The notes under the pieces were generated by a model. That model was not told the DNA's origin. It saw nothing but the letters and a program-made list of their open reading frames with translations, and made no database searches. Both the position numbers and the translations under genes were made by a program. 32,532 bases of DNA from Opitutaceae bacterium (lineage in GTDB: Bacteria > Verrucomicrobiota > Verrucomicrobiia > Opitutales > Opitutaceae): contig PLXR01000011.1 of the NCBI GenBank assembly GCA_003151495.1, positions 1 to 32,532 of the forward strand, read 5' to 3'. This document shows, one piece after another, positions 24,787 through 32,532 of the stretch (positions are counted from its first letter, which is position 1; each line of letters opens with the position of its first letter).

Positions 24787-24815
24787 TTGCGCGAGACGCA
24801 GCCACTCCATATAAT
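24787..24815 (+). promoter_or_regulatory. Strong predicted sigma-70 promoter
   Basis: TTGCGC (24787-24792, 4/6), an exact 17-bp spacer and a perfect TATAAT (24810-24815) point toward the small membrane protein, with a leader of about 50 nt. On the opposite strand TTGTCC and AATTAT with 17 bp between them could serve the amidohydrolase from the same region. Confidence 0.6.
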
Positions 24816-24871
24816 TCGTCCGGCATTTTTCGTGGACAACCCGGCGGGGCCTCCGCTCTTATGTAAGCCCG

Positions 24872-25117
24872 ATGCAACAGCCGGAAAACAAACTGGTCAC
24901 CCCCGCGAGCCTTGCGGTGGACGCGATCCTTGTCATTGCCTTCTTCATCTACATGTACGGCGTCGTCTCGACGCACGTGCCCTCGAAGGACCACCGCATG
25001 GTGCTGTTCTTCGGGGCGTCATGCTCGGCGTGCCTCACCCTTGTCTTCTGGCTCACGCTGCAGATGTTCCGCGTGGTCCTAAAGGCCCAGCGCGAGGGGT
25101 CCAGGCCCCGCGGCTAG
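24872..25117 (+). CDS. Small two-helix membrane protein
   Basis: An 81-aa protein with two predicted transmembrane helices, about residues 15-37 (AVDAILVIAFFIYMYGVVS) and 45-68 (LFFGASCSACLTLVFWLTLQ), and a basic C-terminus (KAQREGSRPRG). I do not recognise a family; the loop between the helices is short (THVPSKDHRM). The well-placed promoter upstream and typical codon use argue that it is real. It converges on the methyltransferase gene with a 7-bp gap. Function unknown. Confidence 0.75.
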   Translation: MQQPENKLVTPASLAVDAILVIAFFIYMYGVVSTHVPSKDHRMVLFFGASCSACLTLVFWLTLQMFRVVLKAQREGSRPRG

Positions 25118-25124
25118 GTTTTTC

Positions 25125-26303
25125 CTATCCGTTTCTCCTGAGGGCGGATACGAAGAACCCGTCGCCGTCGTGCGCCGGGGGAAGGAGTCGCCTTCCGGCG
25201 AGCACGGGCCCGAACCCGCGCGCCTCCCCGAGGAAGCGCTCCACCACGGACTCGTTCTCCGAGCGGCACAGGGAGCACGTGGCGTAGACCAGCAGGCCGC
25301 CGGGCTTCAGGCGCCCGGCGTTCTCGCGCAGGAGGCGGAGCTGGAGCTCGGAGGCTCCCCCCACGGAGGCCCGGGTGGTCGTCCACCTCAGGTGGGGCGC
25401 CCGCCGCCAGGTCCCAGAGCCGGAGCAGGGGGCGTCGACAAGGACGCCGTCGTATCCTTCCCCGGGGTCCGAGGGGGCCCCGATTCTCACCCGGCCCTCG
25501 AGCCCTGCGCGCCTCGCCCGGACGAGGAGCTCGTCCAGGGCGGCGCGCCTCACGTCCCGTGCCGTCACGGCACCCTTGCCCCCGAGGAGCCTCGCCAGCT
25601 GGAGGGTCTTGCCGCCCGATCCGGCGCACGCGTCCAGCCAATGGCCGCCGGGGGCGACCGGGACGGATTCGAGGACGAGCTGGGAGCCGATGTCCTGGAC
25701 CTCGACCCGTCCCTCCATGTAGGAGGCCGTCGTCACGATGTCGGCCCCCGCCGGGAGCTCGACGGCGCCGGGCAGGAGCGGGCTGCGGCGCCACGCCCAT
25801 CCGCGGCCGTCGAGTTCGGCGAACACCGCAAGGGGGTCGTCCGTCTGCAGGCGCAGCCACAGGGGCGCCCTCGACAGGAGCGCGTCCCGGAGCGGGGGCT
25901 CGAGCGCCTCCGGGCATTCGTCTCCGAGCCATGCCGGGCTCAGGGCGCCGACGTCCTCCCCGAGGATGCGCGCCTTCCCTGCCGAGTCGGACGGGCAGGG
26001 GGGCATGTCCCCGGCCATCTCGCCGCGGAAGGGGCCGACCGCCGGGGAATCCGCGGAGAGCCACGCTATGCGCCGCACGGCCTCCGAGGGCGAGCCCTCG
26101 AGCAGCGGCTCCACCCAAGGGAGGTAGCGCAGGGAGGCATAGATGAGCTCCCGGTAAAGGCGCCGGTCGCGGGACCCAAGGCGCCTGTCCCCTCCCAGCA
26201 TCGCGTCGATCCGCGCCGGCAGGGCGGCGTCGCTCCTCCAGTGCGGGCGTAGCCGCCCGAGCATCCCCAAGAGCGTCCGCTGCTGGCTTCCGGCGCGACT
26301 CAC
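25125..26303 (-). CDS. RsmB/NOP2-family RNA m5C methyltransferase
   Basis: A 392-aa S-adenosylmethionine-dependent methyltransferase that probably makes 5-methylcytosine in rRNA. An N-terminal NusB-like helical region (residues about 10-60, RDRRLYRELIYASLRYLPWVE) precedes the catalytic domain. The SAM motif is LDACAGSGGKTLQLA. The two conserved cysteines are in VDAPCSGSG (Cys293) and YATCSL (Cys343, the expected nucleophile). SGGKT replaces the usual PGGKT. GTG at 26301-26303 (MSRAGSQQR) is the chosen start; an ATG 13 codons later is an alternative. It follows lptD by 32 bp on the same strand and is probably cotranscribed. Whether the target is 16S C967 or another site is not decidable here. 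Confidence 0.9.
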   Translation of the reverse strand: MSRAGSQQRTLLGMLGRLRPHWRSDAALPARIDAMLGGDRRLGSRDRRLYRELIYASLRYLPWVEPLLEGSPSEAVRRIAWLSADSPAVGPFRGEMAGDMPPCPSDSAGKARILGEDVGALSPAWLGDECPEALEPPLRDALLSRAPLWLRLQTDDPLAVFAELDGRGWAWRRSPLLPGAVELPAGADIVTTASYMEGRVEVQDIGSQLVLESVPVAPGGHWLDACAGSGGKTLQLARLLGGKGAVTARDVRRAALDELLVRARRAGLEGRVRIGAPSDPGEGYDGVLVDAPCSGSGTWRRAPHLRWTTTRASVGGASELQLRLLRENAGRLKPGGLLVYATCSLCRSENESVVERFLGEARGFGPVLAGRRLLPPAHDGDGFFVSALRRNG

Positions 26304-26335
26304 GGTCTTGGTGCTGCGCGGGCCGGGGGACCCGG

Positions 26336-28468
26336 CTAGAACCGGATGATGTTGAGGTTCACTTCCAGGCCGAAGTGGCCCTGCCCCTTGTTGGGGCCGG
26401 AGGAGAACACCACGGCATACTCCAGGAGCCAGGTGTTGGAGATCCTCTGGACGACGCCGTAATACTGGTCGACGAAGAGGTGGTCCCTCGCGTCGAAGTC
26501 GCCGCGCGCGAAGGCCTCGTACACTTCGTTGAGCCGCGCCCGCACCTCCATGTGGTAGGTGTCCACGCCGACGATCGGGTTGTAGCCGAGGCCGGGCACG
26601 TAGAACGAGCCGTACTTGTCGGAGAGGTAGCTCACGCCGAACCTCGCCATCCACACGTCGCCCTCCCGCACCGTGACGTCGGTGTCGAGCGCCCTCTGGG
26701 CCGCCCGCCGGGTCGAGACCGCGTCCTCGACGCGGAGCTCGAGCCACCGCGCCGGGGTGGCCGTGATCTCCGCGTGGATGTCCGAGAAATCGGTCTGGCC
26801 CGGCGCGCGCTGCATGCGGAAGTCCTCCGCGAGGTCAAAGGCGAGGAGGTCGCGCGAGCCGTACACCTTGTCCCGGGTCTGCAGCGTGTTGTTGAGGCCG
26901 ACCCGCATCACGTTCGTCGCCTGCATCTGGTCGAGCGAGCGCATGTCGCCAAGCTCCATCACGGGCAGGTAGTTCGTGAAGGTGTTGCGGTCGATGGGCG
27001 GGATCCAGTCGGCCGACCTGTTCCCGTTCGGGATGTACCGGTAGCTCACGGTGGGGGTGAACAGGTGGCGCAGGCCGTCGATCTGCCAGGCGGGGTTCTC
27101 GTAGTCGAACACCGCGTTGGTCTTCAGGTCCGCGTCGAACCCCACCTCGCCGAGCGCCCTGCCGGTGCCGCCCGGGTTCAACGCGCCCTCGGTGTTCCAG
27201 TAGTGGGTGTAGCGCCCCCCCACGACCGGTGTGAAGTCGACGATGCCGTTGTAGGAAAAGGGGCGCGAGATCCCGAGGAACGAGTCGAAGCGGTCGCTCG
27301 CGAGCACGGCGCCGCCCGCGGGGGGGTGCTCCTCCAGGCGGGCGAGGCCCGAGTTGAAGCGGACATAGATCCCCGCGCCAAGCGCGGTCGGCAGCAGGTC
27401 GAACCGGAGCTCCGGAAGCCTCTCCTGGACCGGGTAGTACGGGTCGGGCTGGACGCGGGCGAAGAGGGAGCCGATGAAGTCGGCGTGGGCGTAGGTCGCC
27501 TCCAGGAAGTTGTCGGGCTCCTGGACCGGCACGAACTCCTTGGAGTGGAAGTCGCGGATGACCTCGGAGTCGCTCGACCAGTTGATGTCGCCGGTGAGCG
27601 TGAGCTCCGGGGTGACCTGCTGGTTGTGGTGCCACTCGGCAAAGGCGCGGTCGGCGGGGACGGGATTGTCCAGGACGTCGGGGAGGCGCTGGCCGAAGTC
27701 ATGGATGTACCCCGACTTCAGGTATCCCACGGCGGTGTCGTCGCCGCTGGTGACGTTGTAGCTCGCCACGGGCCCGAGCATCACGCCCCTGGCCGTGTAG
27801 ACGCCGAGGTCCGGGCCTGCGGTCACCCCCGCCATGACCGGGATGTGCATCGCCGCGTCAATGTAGGCGCCTAGCCGGCGGCGGTACCCGCCGTCCAGGC
27901 TCGTGTTGGCGAGGCTCGACTCGTGGGCGAGGTCCTGGCCGGCCCGGTAGACGGGCAGGGGGCGGTAGCTGCCGATGCCGACGTTCGCGCCCACCAGGCG
28001 CAGATAGTGGCCCGGGGAGTACGAGAGCATCCTGGCCCTGATCGTGGGCTGCCAGGCCCCGGGCTCGCGGTAGGTCACCGTGGCGTCGTGCACGATGACC
28101 TCGGCCCGGCTTCCCTCCGCCCGGGGCCCCTGGATGTAGTAGGGGAAGCGGCCGATCCTGAGGTTCGTTGCCGTGAAGGTCCCGTTTGTCCGGTTGATGG
28201 TGACCTCGTCCGCGAGCAGGCGGTCGCCGATCCGGGTGAGGACCACGTTCCCGTCGGCCGTGGCGATCTGGGTCTTCCCGCTGAAGCGGATCTCGTCCGC
28301 CGTCAGGAGCAGGCCGGTGTCGACAAGGCTGGCATGGCCCCGGGCGACGCTCTCGCCCGTCCCGTAGTCCGTAACCACGTTGTCCGCGGTGATGTCCGCC
28401 TGGTTCACGGCGCGCGCCGTCGGGGCCGGGGCGGCTGCAAGGGCGAGGAGAAGGGCGAGGCGGCGCAT
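26336..28468 (-). CDS. lptD: LPS-assembly outer-membrane protein LptD
   Basis: A 710-aa LptD homologue, the outer-membrane translocon that inserts lipopolysaccharide. It begins with a signal peptide (MRRLALLLALAAAPAPTARA) and the periplasmic OstA-like domain (about 20-130: ITADNVVTDYGTGESVARGH, LLLTADEIRF, LLADEVTINRTNG). A large barrel follows, with LptD-type segments such as YYPVQERLPELRFDLLPTAL, RHLFTPTVSYRYIPN and the end GHFGLEVNLNIIRF with a terminal Phe. The ATG at 28466-28468 gives the signal peptide. No cysteine occurs anywhere in the protein, so it lacks the disulfides that E. coli LptD needs. It is divergent from ppc and lies upstream of the methyltransferase. Confidence 0.92.
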   Translation of the reverse strand: MRRLALLLALAAAPAPTARAVNQADITADNVVTDYGTGESVARGHASLVDTGLLLTADEIRFSGKTQIATADGNVVLTRIGDRLLADEVTINRTNGTFTATNLRIGRFPYYIQGPRAEGSRAEVIVHDATVTYREPGAWQPTIRARMLSYSPGHYLRLVGANVGIGSYRPLPVYRAGQDLAHESSLANTSLDGGYRRRLGAYIDAAMHIPVMAGVTAGPDLGVYTARGVMLGPVASYNVTSGDDTAVGYLKSGYIHDFGQRLPDVLDNPVPADRAFAEWHHNQQVTPELTLTGDINWSSDSEVIRDFHSKEFVPVQEPDNFLEATYAHADFIGSLFARVQPDPYYPVQERLPELRFDLLPTALGAGIYVRFNSGLARLEEHPPAGGAVLASDRFDSFLGISRPFSYNGIVDFTPVVGGRYTHYWNTEGALNPGGTGRALGEVGFDADLKTNAVFDYENPAWQIDGLRHLFTPTVSYRYIPNGNRSADWIPPIDRNTFTNYLPVMELGDMRSLDQMQATNVMRVGLNNTLQTRDKVYGSRDLLAFDLAEDFRMQRAPGQTDFSDIHAEITATPARWLELRVEDAVSTRRAAQRALDTDVTVREGDVWMARFGVSYLSDKYGSFYVPGLGYNPIVGVDTYHMEVRARLNEVYEAFARGDFDARDHLFVDQYYGVVQRISNTWLLEYAVVFSSGPNKGQGHFGLEVNLNIIRF

Positions 28469-28603
28469 CACTCGGCGAAAGCAAATGCCCCGGAGCACCC
28501 GCAAGCAAGCCTCCCGGGCGCGCAAATATTCGGGCACAATCGCGATTCTGGCGCACTTTTGGCTTTTTACTCCGAGCCGCGGACTCCATCGTGGCGCACC
28601 ACA

Positions 28604-31366
28604 ATGCCCCGAAAGAAGCCGATCCGCATGTCCAAGGCCGTCCGCGACATGGCCCCGCTGCGCTCCGAGGTGCGGAGCCTGGGCGCGGCCCTCGGGCGCG
28701 TGATCACGAGGATCGAGGGCCGGGAGACCCTGGAGACGGTCGAGCTCCTGCGCAGGCTGGCCAAGGCCCGCAGGGCGGGCGACGCCGACGCCGAGCGCCT
28801 CCTGGCGAAGGCGGTCGCGGACCTGGATCCGCTGGCGGCCTTCAACCAGGCGATGGCCTTCACGCTCTACTTCGAGCTCGTCAACCTTGCCGAGGAGAAC
28901 TTCCGGATCATCCTGCTCCGCCGCCGGCGCGTCGCCCGCGCCCTGGGCCGGGACGACGGGCGGCCCATTCGCGAGTCGATCGAGGCGGCCGTCATGGAGC
29001 TCAAGGCCGCGGGGGTCGAGGCGCCGGAGATGCAGCGCCTCGTCGACCGGCTTGGGATCGAGCTCGTGTTCACGGCCCACCCCACCGAGACCAAGCGCCG
29101 CACGCTCCTCGCAAAGCTCCGCCGGCTGGCCGCGATCCTGCGGGCCAGGGCGCTGCCCGAGTCGACCCCGGACTTCGCTGTCCTCGAGCAGGAGACGATC
29201 GAGCGCGAGATCGCGTCCCTGTGGCTCACCGACAGGAGCCGCACCGTCCGGCCCGAGGTGCGCGATGAGGCGCGCACCGGCCTCTGGTACTTCGACATGA
29301 CGCTGGTCGAGACGCTCCCGAGGCTCCAGCAGGACATGGCCCAGGCGCTCGCCCGGCACTTCCCCGGGGTGCGGGCGCCCCGCCGGTGGCTCACCTTCGG
29401 GTCGTGGATAGGCGGGGACCGGGACGGGAACCCGGAGGTCACGGTCTCGACGACCGCGGACGTGCTGCTGCTCCACCGGACGCTCGCGATCGAGAAGCTC
29501 CGCTCCACGGCCGGAGAGCTCAGCAAGACGCTCACGATCAGCGACAGGCGCGACACCGTGGTGCCCGCCCTGAAGCGGGAGCTGCGGGAGGACCTGCACC
29601 TGTCCAAGCACATGGACGAGCTGGAGAAGCGGTATCCGCACGAGCCCTACAGGCTGCTCCTGGGGGTCCTCCACGAGCGCCTGGGGCAGGCGCGCGAGGA
29701 GGTGCGCGAGCGCAGGATGCTCCTTGAGGGTCCCGTGGTCGGCTCCTGCCTCTCCCCCGCCACCGTGCTGGACACGCTCGAGACGATCAAGGCGGGACTG
29801 GAGGCGGGCAGGGGAGGGATGCTCGCGCAGGGCGGGGACCTCGGGGCCGCCATGAACCAGTTCGAGGTGTTCGGCCTGCACACGGCCCGGCTTGACCTCA
29901 GGCAGCACTCCTCGCTCCACGAGGCGGCGGTCGCCGAGCTCCTCGGGAGGGCCGACTACCCGGGCCTCGGCGAGGAGGAGAAGCAGTACGTCCTCATCGA
30001 GGCGATGTCGGTCGCGGCGAAGCTCGGGACGAGCGAGGGGTTCTCGGCCGCGACCCGCAACGTGATCGACCCGCTGATCCTGGCGGGAAAGGCCGCCGCG
30101 ACCATAGGTGCCGAGGCCCTCGGGATCTACATCATCAGCATGACCGACGGGGTCTCGGACGTCCTTGAGGTGGAGCTCCTGCAGAGGCTCGCGGGCTCCG
30201 CGCTCCCGGTGGCGCCGCTCTTCGAGACGCTTGACGATCTCGACCGGGCCCCGGACGTGCTCAGGGACCTCTTCGCCATCCCGGGGCGCCGGCCGACCCA
30301 CCAGCACGTGATGCTCGGCTACTCCGACAGCAACAAGGACTGCGGGTACATCACGGCCAACTGGGCGCTCTTCAAGGCCCAGGAGACGATCTCAAGGGTG
30401 TGCCGCGAGGCGGGAGTCGAGGTGACGCTCTTCCACGGGCGGGGGGGCAGCATCGCCCGCGGGGGCGGCCCCGCGGCGAAGGCGATCCTCGCCCAGCCGG
30501 CGGGCCTCCTCAATGGGAAGATCCGCGTGACCGAGCAGGGCGAGGTGCTCTCGACGCGCTACCACGACCCCGACCTCGCGCACCGGATACTCGAGCAGAT
30601 GGCCTACGGCGTGATGCTGGGGATCCACGCCGCGGAGGGGGAGTCGGCCGTGCCCATGGAGTGGCGCGACACGATGGAGGAGATGAGCCGGGCCGGCTTC
30701 GCGGCCTACAAGGCGCTCGTCCACGACGACCCCGACTTCCTCGTCTTCTGGAGGGAGGCGACGCCGATCGACGAGATCAGCAACCTCAAGCTCGGGTCCC
30801 GCCCGAGCTACCGGAGGGCCACCCAGAGCGTCTCCGACCTGCGTGCGATCCCCTGGGTGTTCTCCTGGATGCAGAGCCGGTTCAACTTCCCGGGGTGGTT
30901 CGGGCTCGGGAGCGCGCTCAGGTCGATGCTCTCGCGCGGGCCGAGGGAGCGCGAGCGGCTCAGGGCGATGCACGCCGGCTGGCCCTTCTTCCAGACCCTC
31001 ATCGACAACGCCCAGCTCACGATGAGGAAGGCGGACATGGGGATCGCGTCGCTCTACGCGGGCCTGGTCACCGATGCGAAGGTCCGGCGCAGGATGGTCG
31101 CCCTCCTCGGCGCCGAGTTCGACCTCACGGAGAAGGCGATCCTGTCGGTCACCGGGCAGAAGCGCCTCCTGGGGCGCGAGCCCGTCCTCCTGCGCTCCGT
31201 CGAGCTTCGCAACCCCTACATAGACCCCCTCAACTACATCCAGGTGGACATGATGCGCCGCCTGCGCGGGGGAGAGTCGCTCGAGCCGCGCGAGGCGGAC
31301 GCGGTGCGCGCCGTGATAGAGCTCACGATCAACGGGATCAGCGGCGGCCTCAAGAACACGGGCTAG
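28604..31366 (+). CDS. ppc: Phosphoenolpyruvate carboxylase
   Basis: A 920-aa PEP carboxylase, which converts phosphoenolpyruvate and bicarbonate to oxaloacetate to refill the citric-acid cycle. Full length for the family. Signature motifs are VFTAHPTETKRR with the catalytic His159, GSWIGGDRDGNP, GYSDSNKDCGY, the Gly-rich loop FHGRGGSIARGGGP with Arg613, and the C-terminal RNPYIDPLNYIQVDMM and TINGISGGLKNTG. The ATG at 28604 (MPRKKPIRMSK) is chosen because the frame upstream runs antisense through lptD; an ATG at 28628 is an alternative. It is divergent from lptD across 135 bp that shows no convincing -35/-10 pair. The second glgB follows 67 bp downstream on the same strand. Confidence 0.97.
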   Translation: MPRKKPIRMSKAVRDMAPLRSEVRSLGAALGRVITRIEGRETLETVELLRRLAKARRAGDADAERLLAKAVADLDPLAAFNQAMAFTLYFELVNLAEENFRIILLRRRRVARALGRDDGRPIRESIEAAVMELKAAGVEAPEMQRLVDRLGIELVFTAHPTETKRRTLLAKLRRLAAILRARALPESTPDFAVLEQETIEREIASLWLTDRSRTVRPEVRDEARTGLWYFDMTLVETLPRLQQDMAQALARHFPGVRAPRRWLTFGSWIGGDRDGNPEVTVSTTADVLLLHRTLAIEKLRSTAGELSKTLTISDRRDTVVPALKRELREDLHLSKHMDELEKRYPHEPYRLLLGVLHERLGQAREEVRERRMLLEGPVVGSCLSPATVLDTLETIKAGLEAGRGGMLAQGGDLGAAMNQFEVFGLHTARLDLRQHSSLHEAAVAELLGRADYPGLGEEEKQYVLIEAMSVAAKLGTSEGFSAATRNVIDPLILAGKAAATIGAEALGIYIISMTDGVSDVLEVELLQRLAGSALPVAPLFETLDDLDRAPDVLRDLFAIPGRRPTHQHVMLGYSDSNKDCGYITANWALFKAQETISRVCREAGVEVTLFHGRGGSIARGGGPAAKAILAQPAGLLNGKIRVTEQGEVLSTRYHDPDLAHRILEQMAYGVMLGIHAAEGESAVPMEWRDTMEEMSRAGFAAYKALVHDDPDFLVFWREATPIDEISNLKLGSRPSYRRATQSVSDLRAIPWVFSWMQSRFNFPGWFGLGSALRSMLSRGPRERERLRAMHAGWPFFQTLIDNAQLTMRKADMGIASLYAGLVTDAKVRRRMVALLGAEFDLTEKAILSVTGQKRLLGREPVLLRSVELRNPYIDPLNYIQVDMMRRLRGGESLEPREADAVRAVIELTINGISGGLKNTG

Positions 31367-31392
31367 GCCCGCGTTTTGGTTGGCCTGCGGGC
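31367..31392 (+). terminator. Hairpin after ppc, weak
   Basis: GCCCGC (31367-31372), directly after the ppc stop, pairs with GCGGGC (31387-31392) around a 14-nt loop. A GGGC run follows rather than T residues, so termination is uncertain. Confidence 0.25.
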
Positions 31393-31433
31393 GGGCGGGC
31401 GGCACACTGGCCGGGAACCCCAGACCCCACGCT

Positions 31434-32532
31434 TTGATCCTCCCAAAGACTGAGCTAGACGCCCTCCTCCAGGCCCGCCACGGAAGCCCGCACTCGGTCC
31501 TCGGCATGCACCCGGTCACGTACCGCCGAAGCGCGGGCCTGGTCGTGCGCGCGTTCCTGCGCGACGCCGCGGAGTGCGAGGTCGTGCTCACCGACGAGCC
31601 CTCGGCCGCATTCCCCATGAAGAGCCTTGCGCCCGAGGGCCTCTTCGAGGTGTTCCTTCCCAGGCGGCCCGCGGTGTGCGGGTACGAGCTCCGGGCGACG
31701 TCGGCCGCGGGCGCCGTCCGCCGGTTCCGGGACCCGTACTGCTTCCTGCCGACGCTCGGCGACCAGGACCTCTACCTCTTCAACGAGGGCAACGAGCACA
31801 GGATCTACGGCAAGCTGGGCGCCCACCTGAGGAGTCTCGGCGGGGTGGAGGGAACGGCATTCGCGGTCTGGGCGCCCTCGGCCTCGCGTGTCTCGGTCGT
31901 CGGCGACTTCAACGGCTGGGACGGCCGCTATCACCCGATGCGGAGCTTGGGCGCCTCCGGGGTGTGGGAGATCTTCGTCCCGGGCCTCGCCGCGGGCGCC
32001 CTGTACAAGTTCGAGGTCCGCGACTCGAAGGGCGACATAAGGGTGAAGACCGACCCCTACGGCACCCGGTTCGAGGCGCCCCCGGGCAACGCGTCGATCA
32101 TATGCGAGGCGGGGGGATTCGCGTGGGGCGACGCCGCCTGGATCGAGGCGCGCGCCGCCGGCGCGCAGACGCCCGACAGGCCGCTCTCCATCTACGAGGT
32201 GCACCTGGGCTCGTGGAGGAGGAAGCCCGAGGAGGGGGACCGGCCCCTCACCTACCGCGAGGCCGCCGTGCAGCTTGCGGACTATGCGTGTGAGATGGGA
32301 TTCACGCACATCGAGGTGATGCCGCTCGCGGAGCACCCGTTTGACGGGTCGTGGGGATACCAGGTCACCGGCTTCTACGCGCCGACCCACCGGTTCGGAT
32401 CGCCCGAGGACTTCGCATGGTTTGTCGACCACCTGCACCGGCGCGGCATCGGCGTCATCCTCGACTGGGTGCCGGCGCATTTCCCGAGGGACGCCTTCGC
32501 GCTGGCCGAGTTCGACGGCACCCACCTCTACG
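31434..32532 (+). CDS. glgB: 1,4-alpha-glucan branching enzyme GlgB, 5' part
   Basis: This encodes the N-terminal half of a GlgB, open to the window edge (366 codons plus one base). The start is most likely TTG at 31434 (LILPKTELDALLQARHGSPH), since branching enzymes begin with this type of N1 segment; an ATG at 31506 would cut it short. Visible parts are the N1 domain (about residues 1-115), the CBM48 domain (about 140-240: FAVWAPSASRVSVVGDFNGWD), and the start of the GH13 barrel (YEVHLGSWRRKP, THIEVMPLAEHPFDGSWGYQ, GIGVILDWVPAHFPRD). The last residues are AEFDGTHLY. It lies 67 bp after ppc. Together with the fragment at the other edge it would make one complete GlgB, but the seven shared codons differ at synonymous positions. 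Confidence 0.95.
   Translation, partial: MILPKTELDALLQARHGSPHSVLGMHPVTYRRSAGLVVRAFLRDAAECEVVLTDEPSAAFPMKSLAPEGLFEVFLPRRPAVCGYELRATSAAGAVRRFRDPYCFLPTLGDQDLYLFNEGNEHRIYGKLGAHLRSLGGVEGTAFAVWAPSASRVSVVGDFNGWDGRYHPMRSLGASGVWEIFVPGLAAGALYKFEVRDSKGDIRVKTDPYGTRFEAPPGNASIICEAGGFAWGDAAWIEARAAGAQTPDRPLSIYEVHLGSWRRKPEEGDRPLTYREAAVQLADYACEMGFTHIEVMPLAEHPFDGSWGYQVTGFYAPTHRFGSPEDFAWFVDHLHRRGIGVILDWVPAHFPRDAFALAEFDGTHLY

Noticed and set aside
24861..24866. A start-stop mini-ORF (ATGTAA) 5 bp before the small membrane protein gene
   Set aside because: Such six-base matches are expected by chance and nothing else supports a regulatory role.
28469..30307. Upstream extension of the lptD frame
   Set aside because: It runs antisense through ppc; the signal peptide begins at 28468.
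1..32532. A closed circular element of about 32.5 kb
   Set aside because: The edge sequences are homologous but not identical, and the window carries housekeeping genes such as ppc and lptD, so a plasmid or phage circle is unlikely.

Overview
The window is a GC-rich chromosomal segment that most resembles the Opitutaceae (Verrucomicrobiota) or a close PVC relative. This rests on gene content only: outer-membrane genes (an LptD homologue, a TonB-dependent receptor, a DUF3570 barrel), secreted Ig-fold proteins with a duplicated C-terminal module, a LacI-type regulator among plant-polysaccharide glycosidases, and an FG-GAP/VCBS protein. Few starts have a clear Shine-Dalgarno sequence. I see no tRNA, rRNA, CRISPR array, insertion sequence or phage gene.

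Layout. (1) 1-1148 is the 3' part of a glgB. (2) 1161-7708 holds a leftward group (DUF3570 barrel, TlpA-like thioredoxin, DUF4266 lipoprotein, Ig-fold protein) and a divergent second Ig-fold protein. Between them lies a 380-bp intergenic region with several perfect inverted repeats. (3) 7726-12173 holds a leftward TonB-dependent receptor divergent from a rightward ABC-2 ATPase/permease pair. A predicted promoter with an overlapping palindrome precedes the pair. (4) 12284-21803 is a hemicellulose-type locus: GH2, acetyl-esterase-like hydrolase, GH39, a LacI-family regulator, GH51 and a zinc-dependent sugar/polyol dehydrogenase, plus a 48-codon ORF overlapping the dehydrogenase start. A matching sequence box lies upstream of GH39/lacI and upstream of GH51. 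(5) 22011-25117 holds an FG-GAP repeat protein, an exported amidohydrolase and a two-helix membrane protein. (6) 25125-31366 holds housekeeping genes: an RsmB-type 23S/16S m5C methyltransferase, LptD and PEP carboxylase. (7) 31434-32532 is the 5' part of a second glgB sequence.

How the parts fit. The glycosidase block is consistent with trimming of arabinoxylan- or galactan-type side chains outside the cytoplasm, under a local LacI-type repressor. No SusC/SusD pair or sugar transporter is visible. The thioredoxin/DUF4266/DUF3570 set looks like an envelope redox or assembly cassette, but its function is unknown.

The window begins and ends at the same homologous point of glgB (residues FDGTHLY occur at both edges), with synonymous differences. 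So the edges are two different glgB sequences, or a strain-level or assembly effect, rather than one identical repeat. Coordinates and motif positions were worked out by hand; no database search was run.
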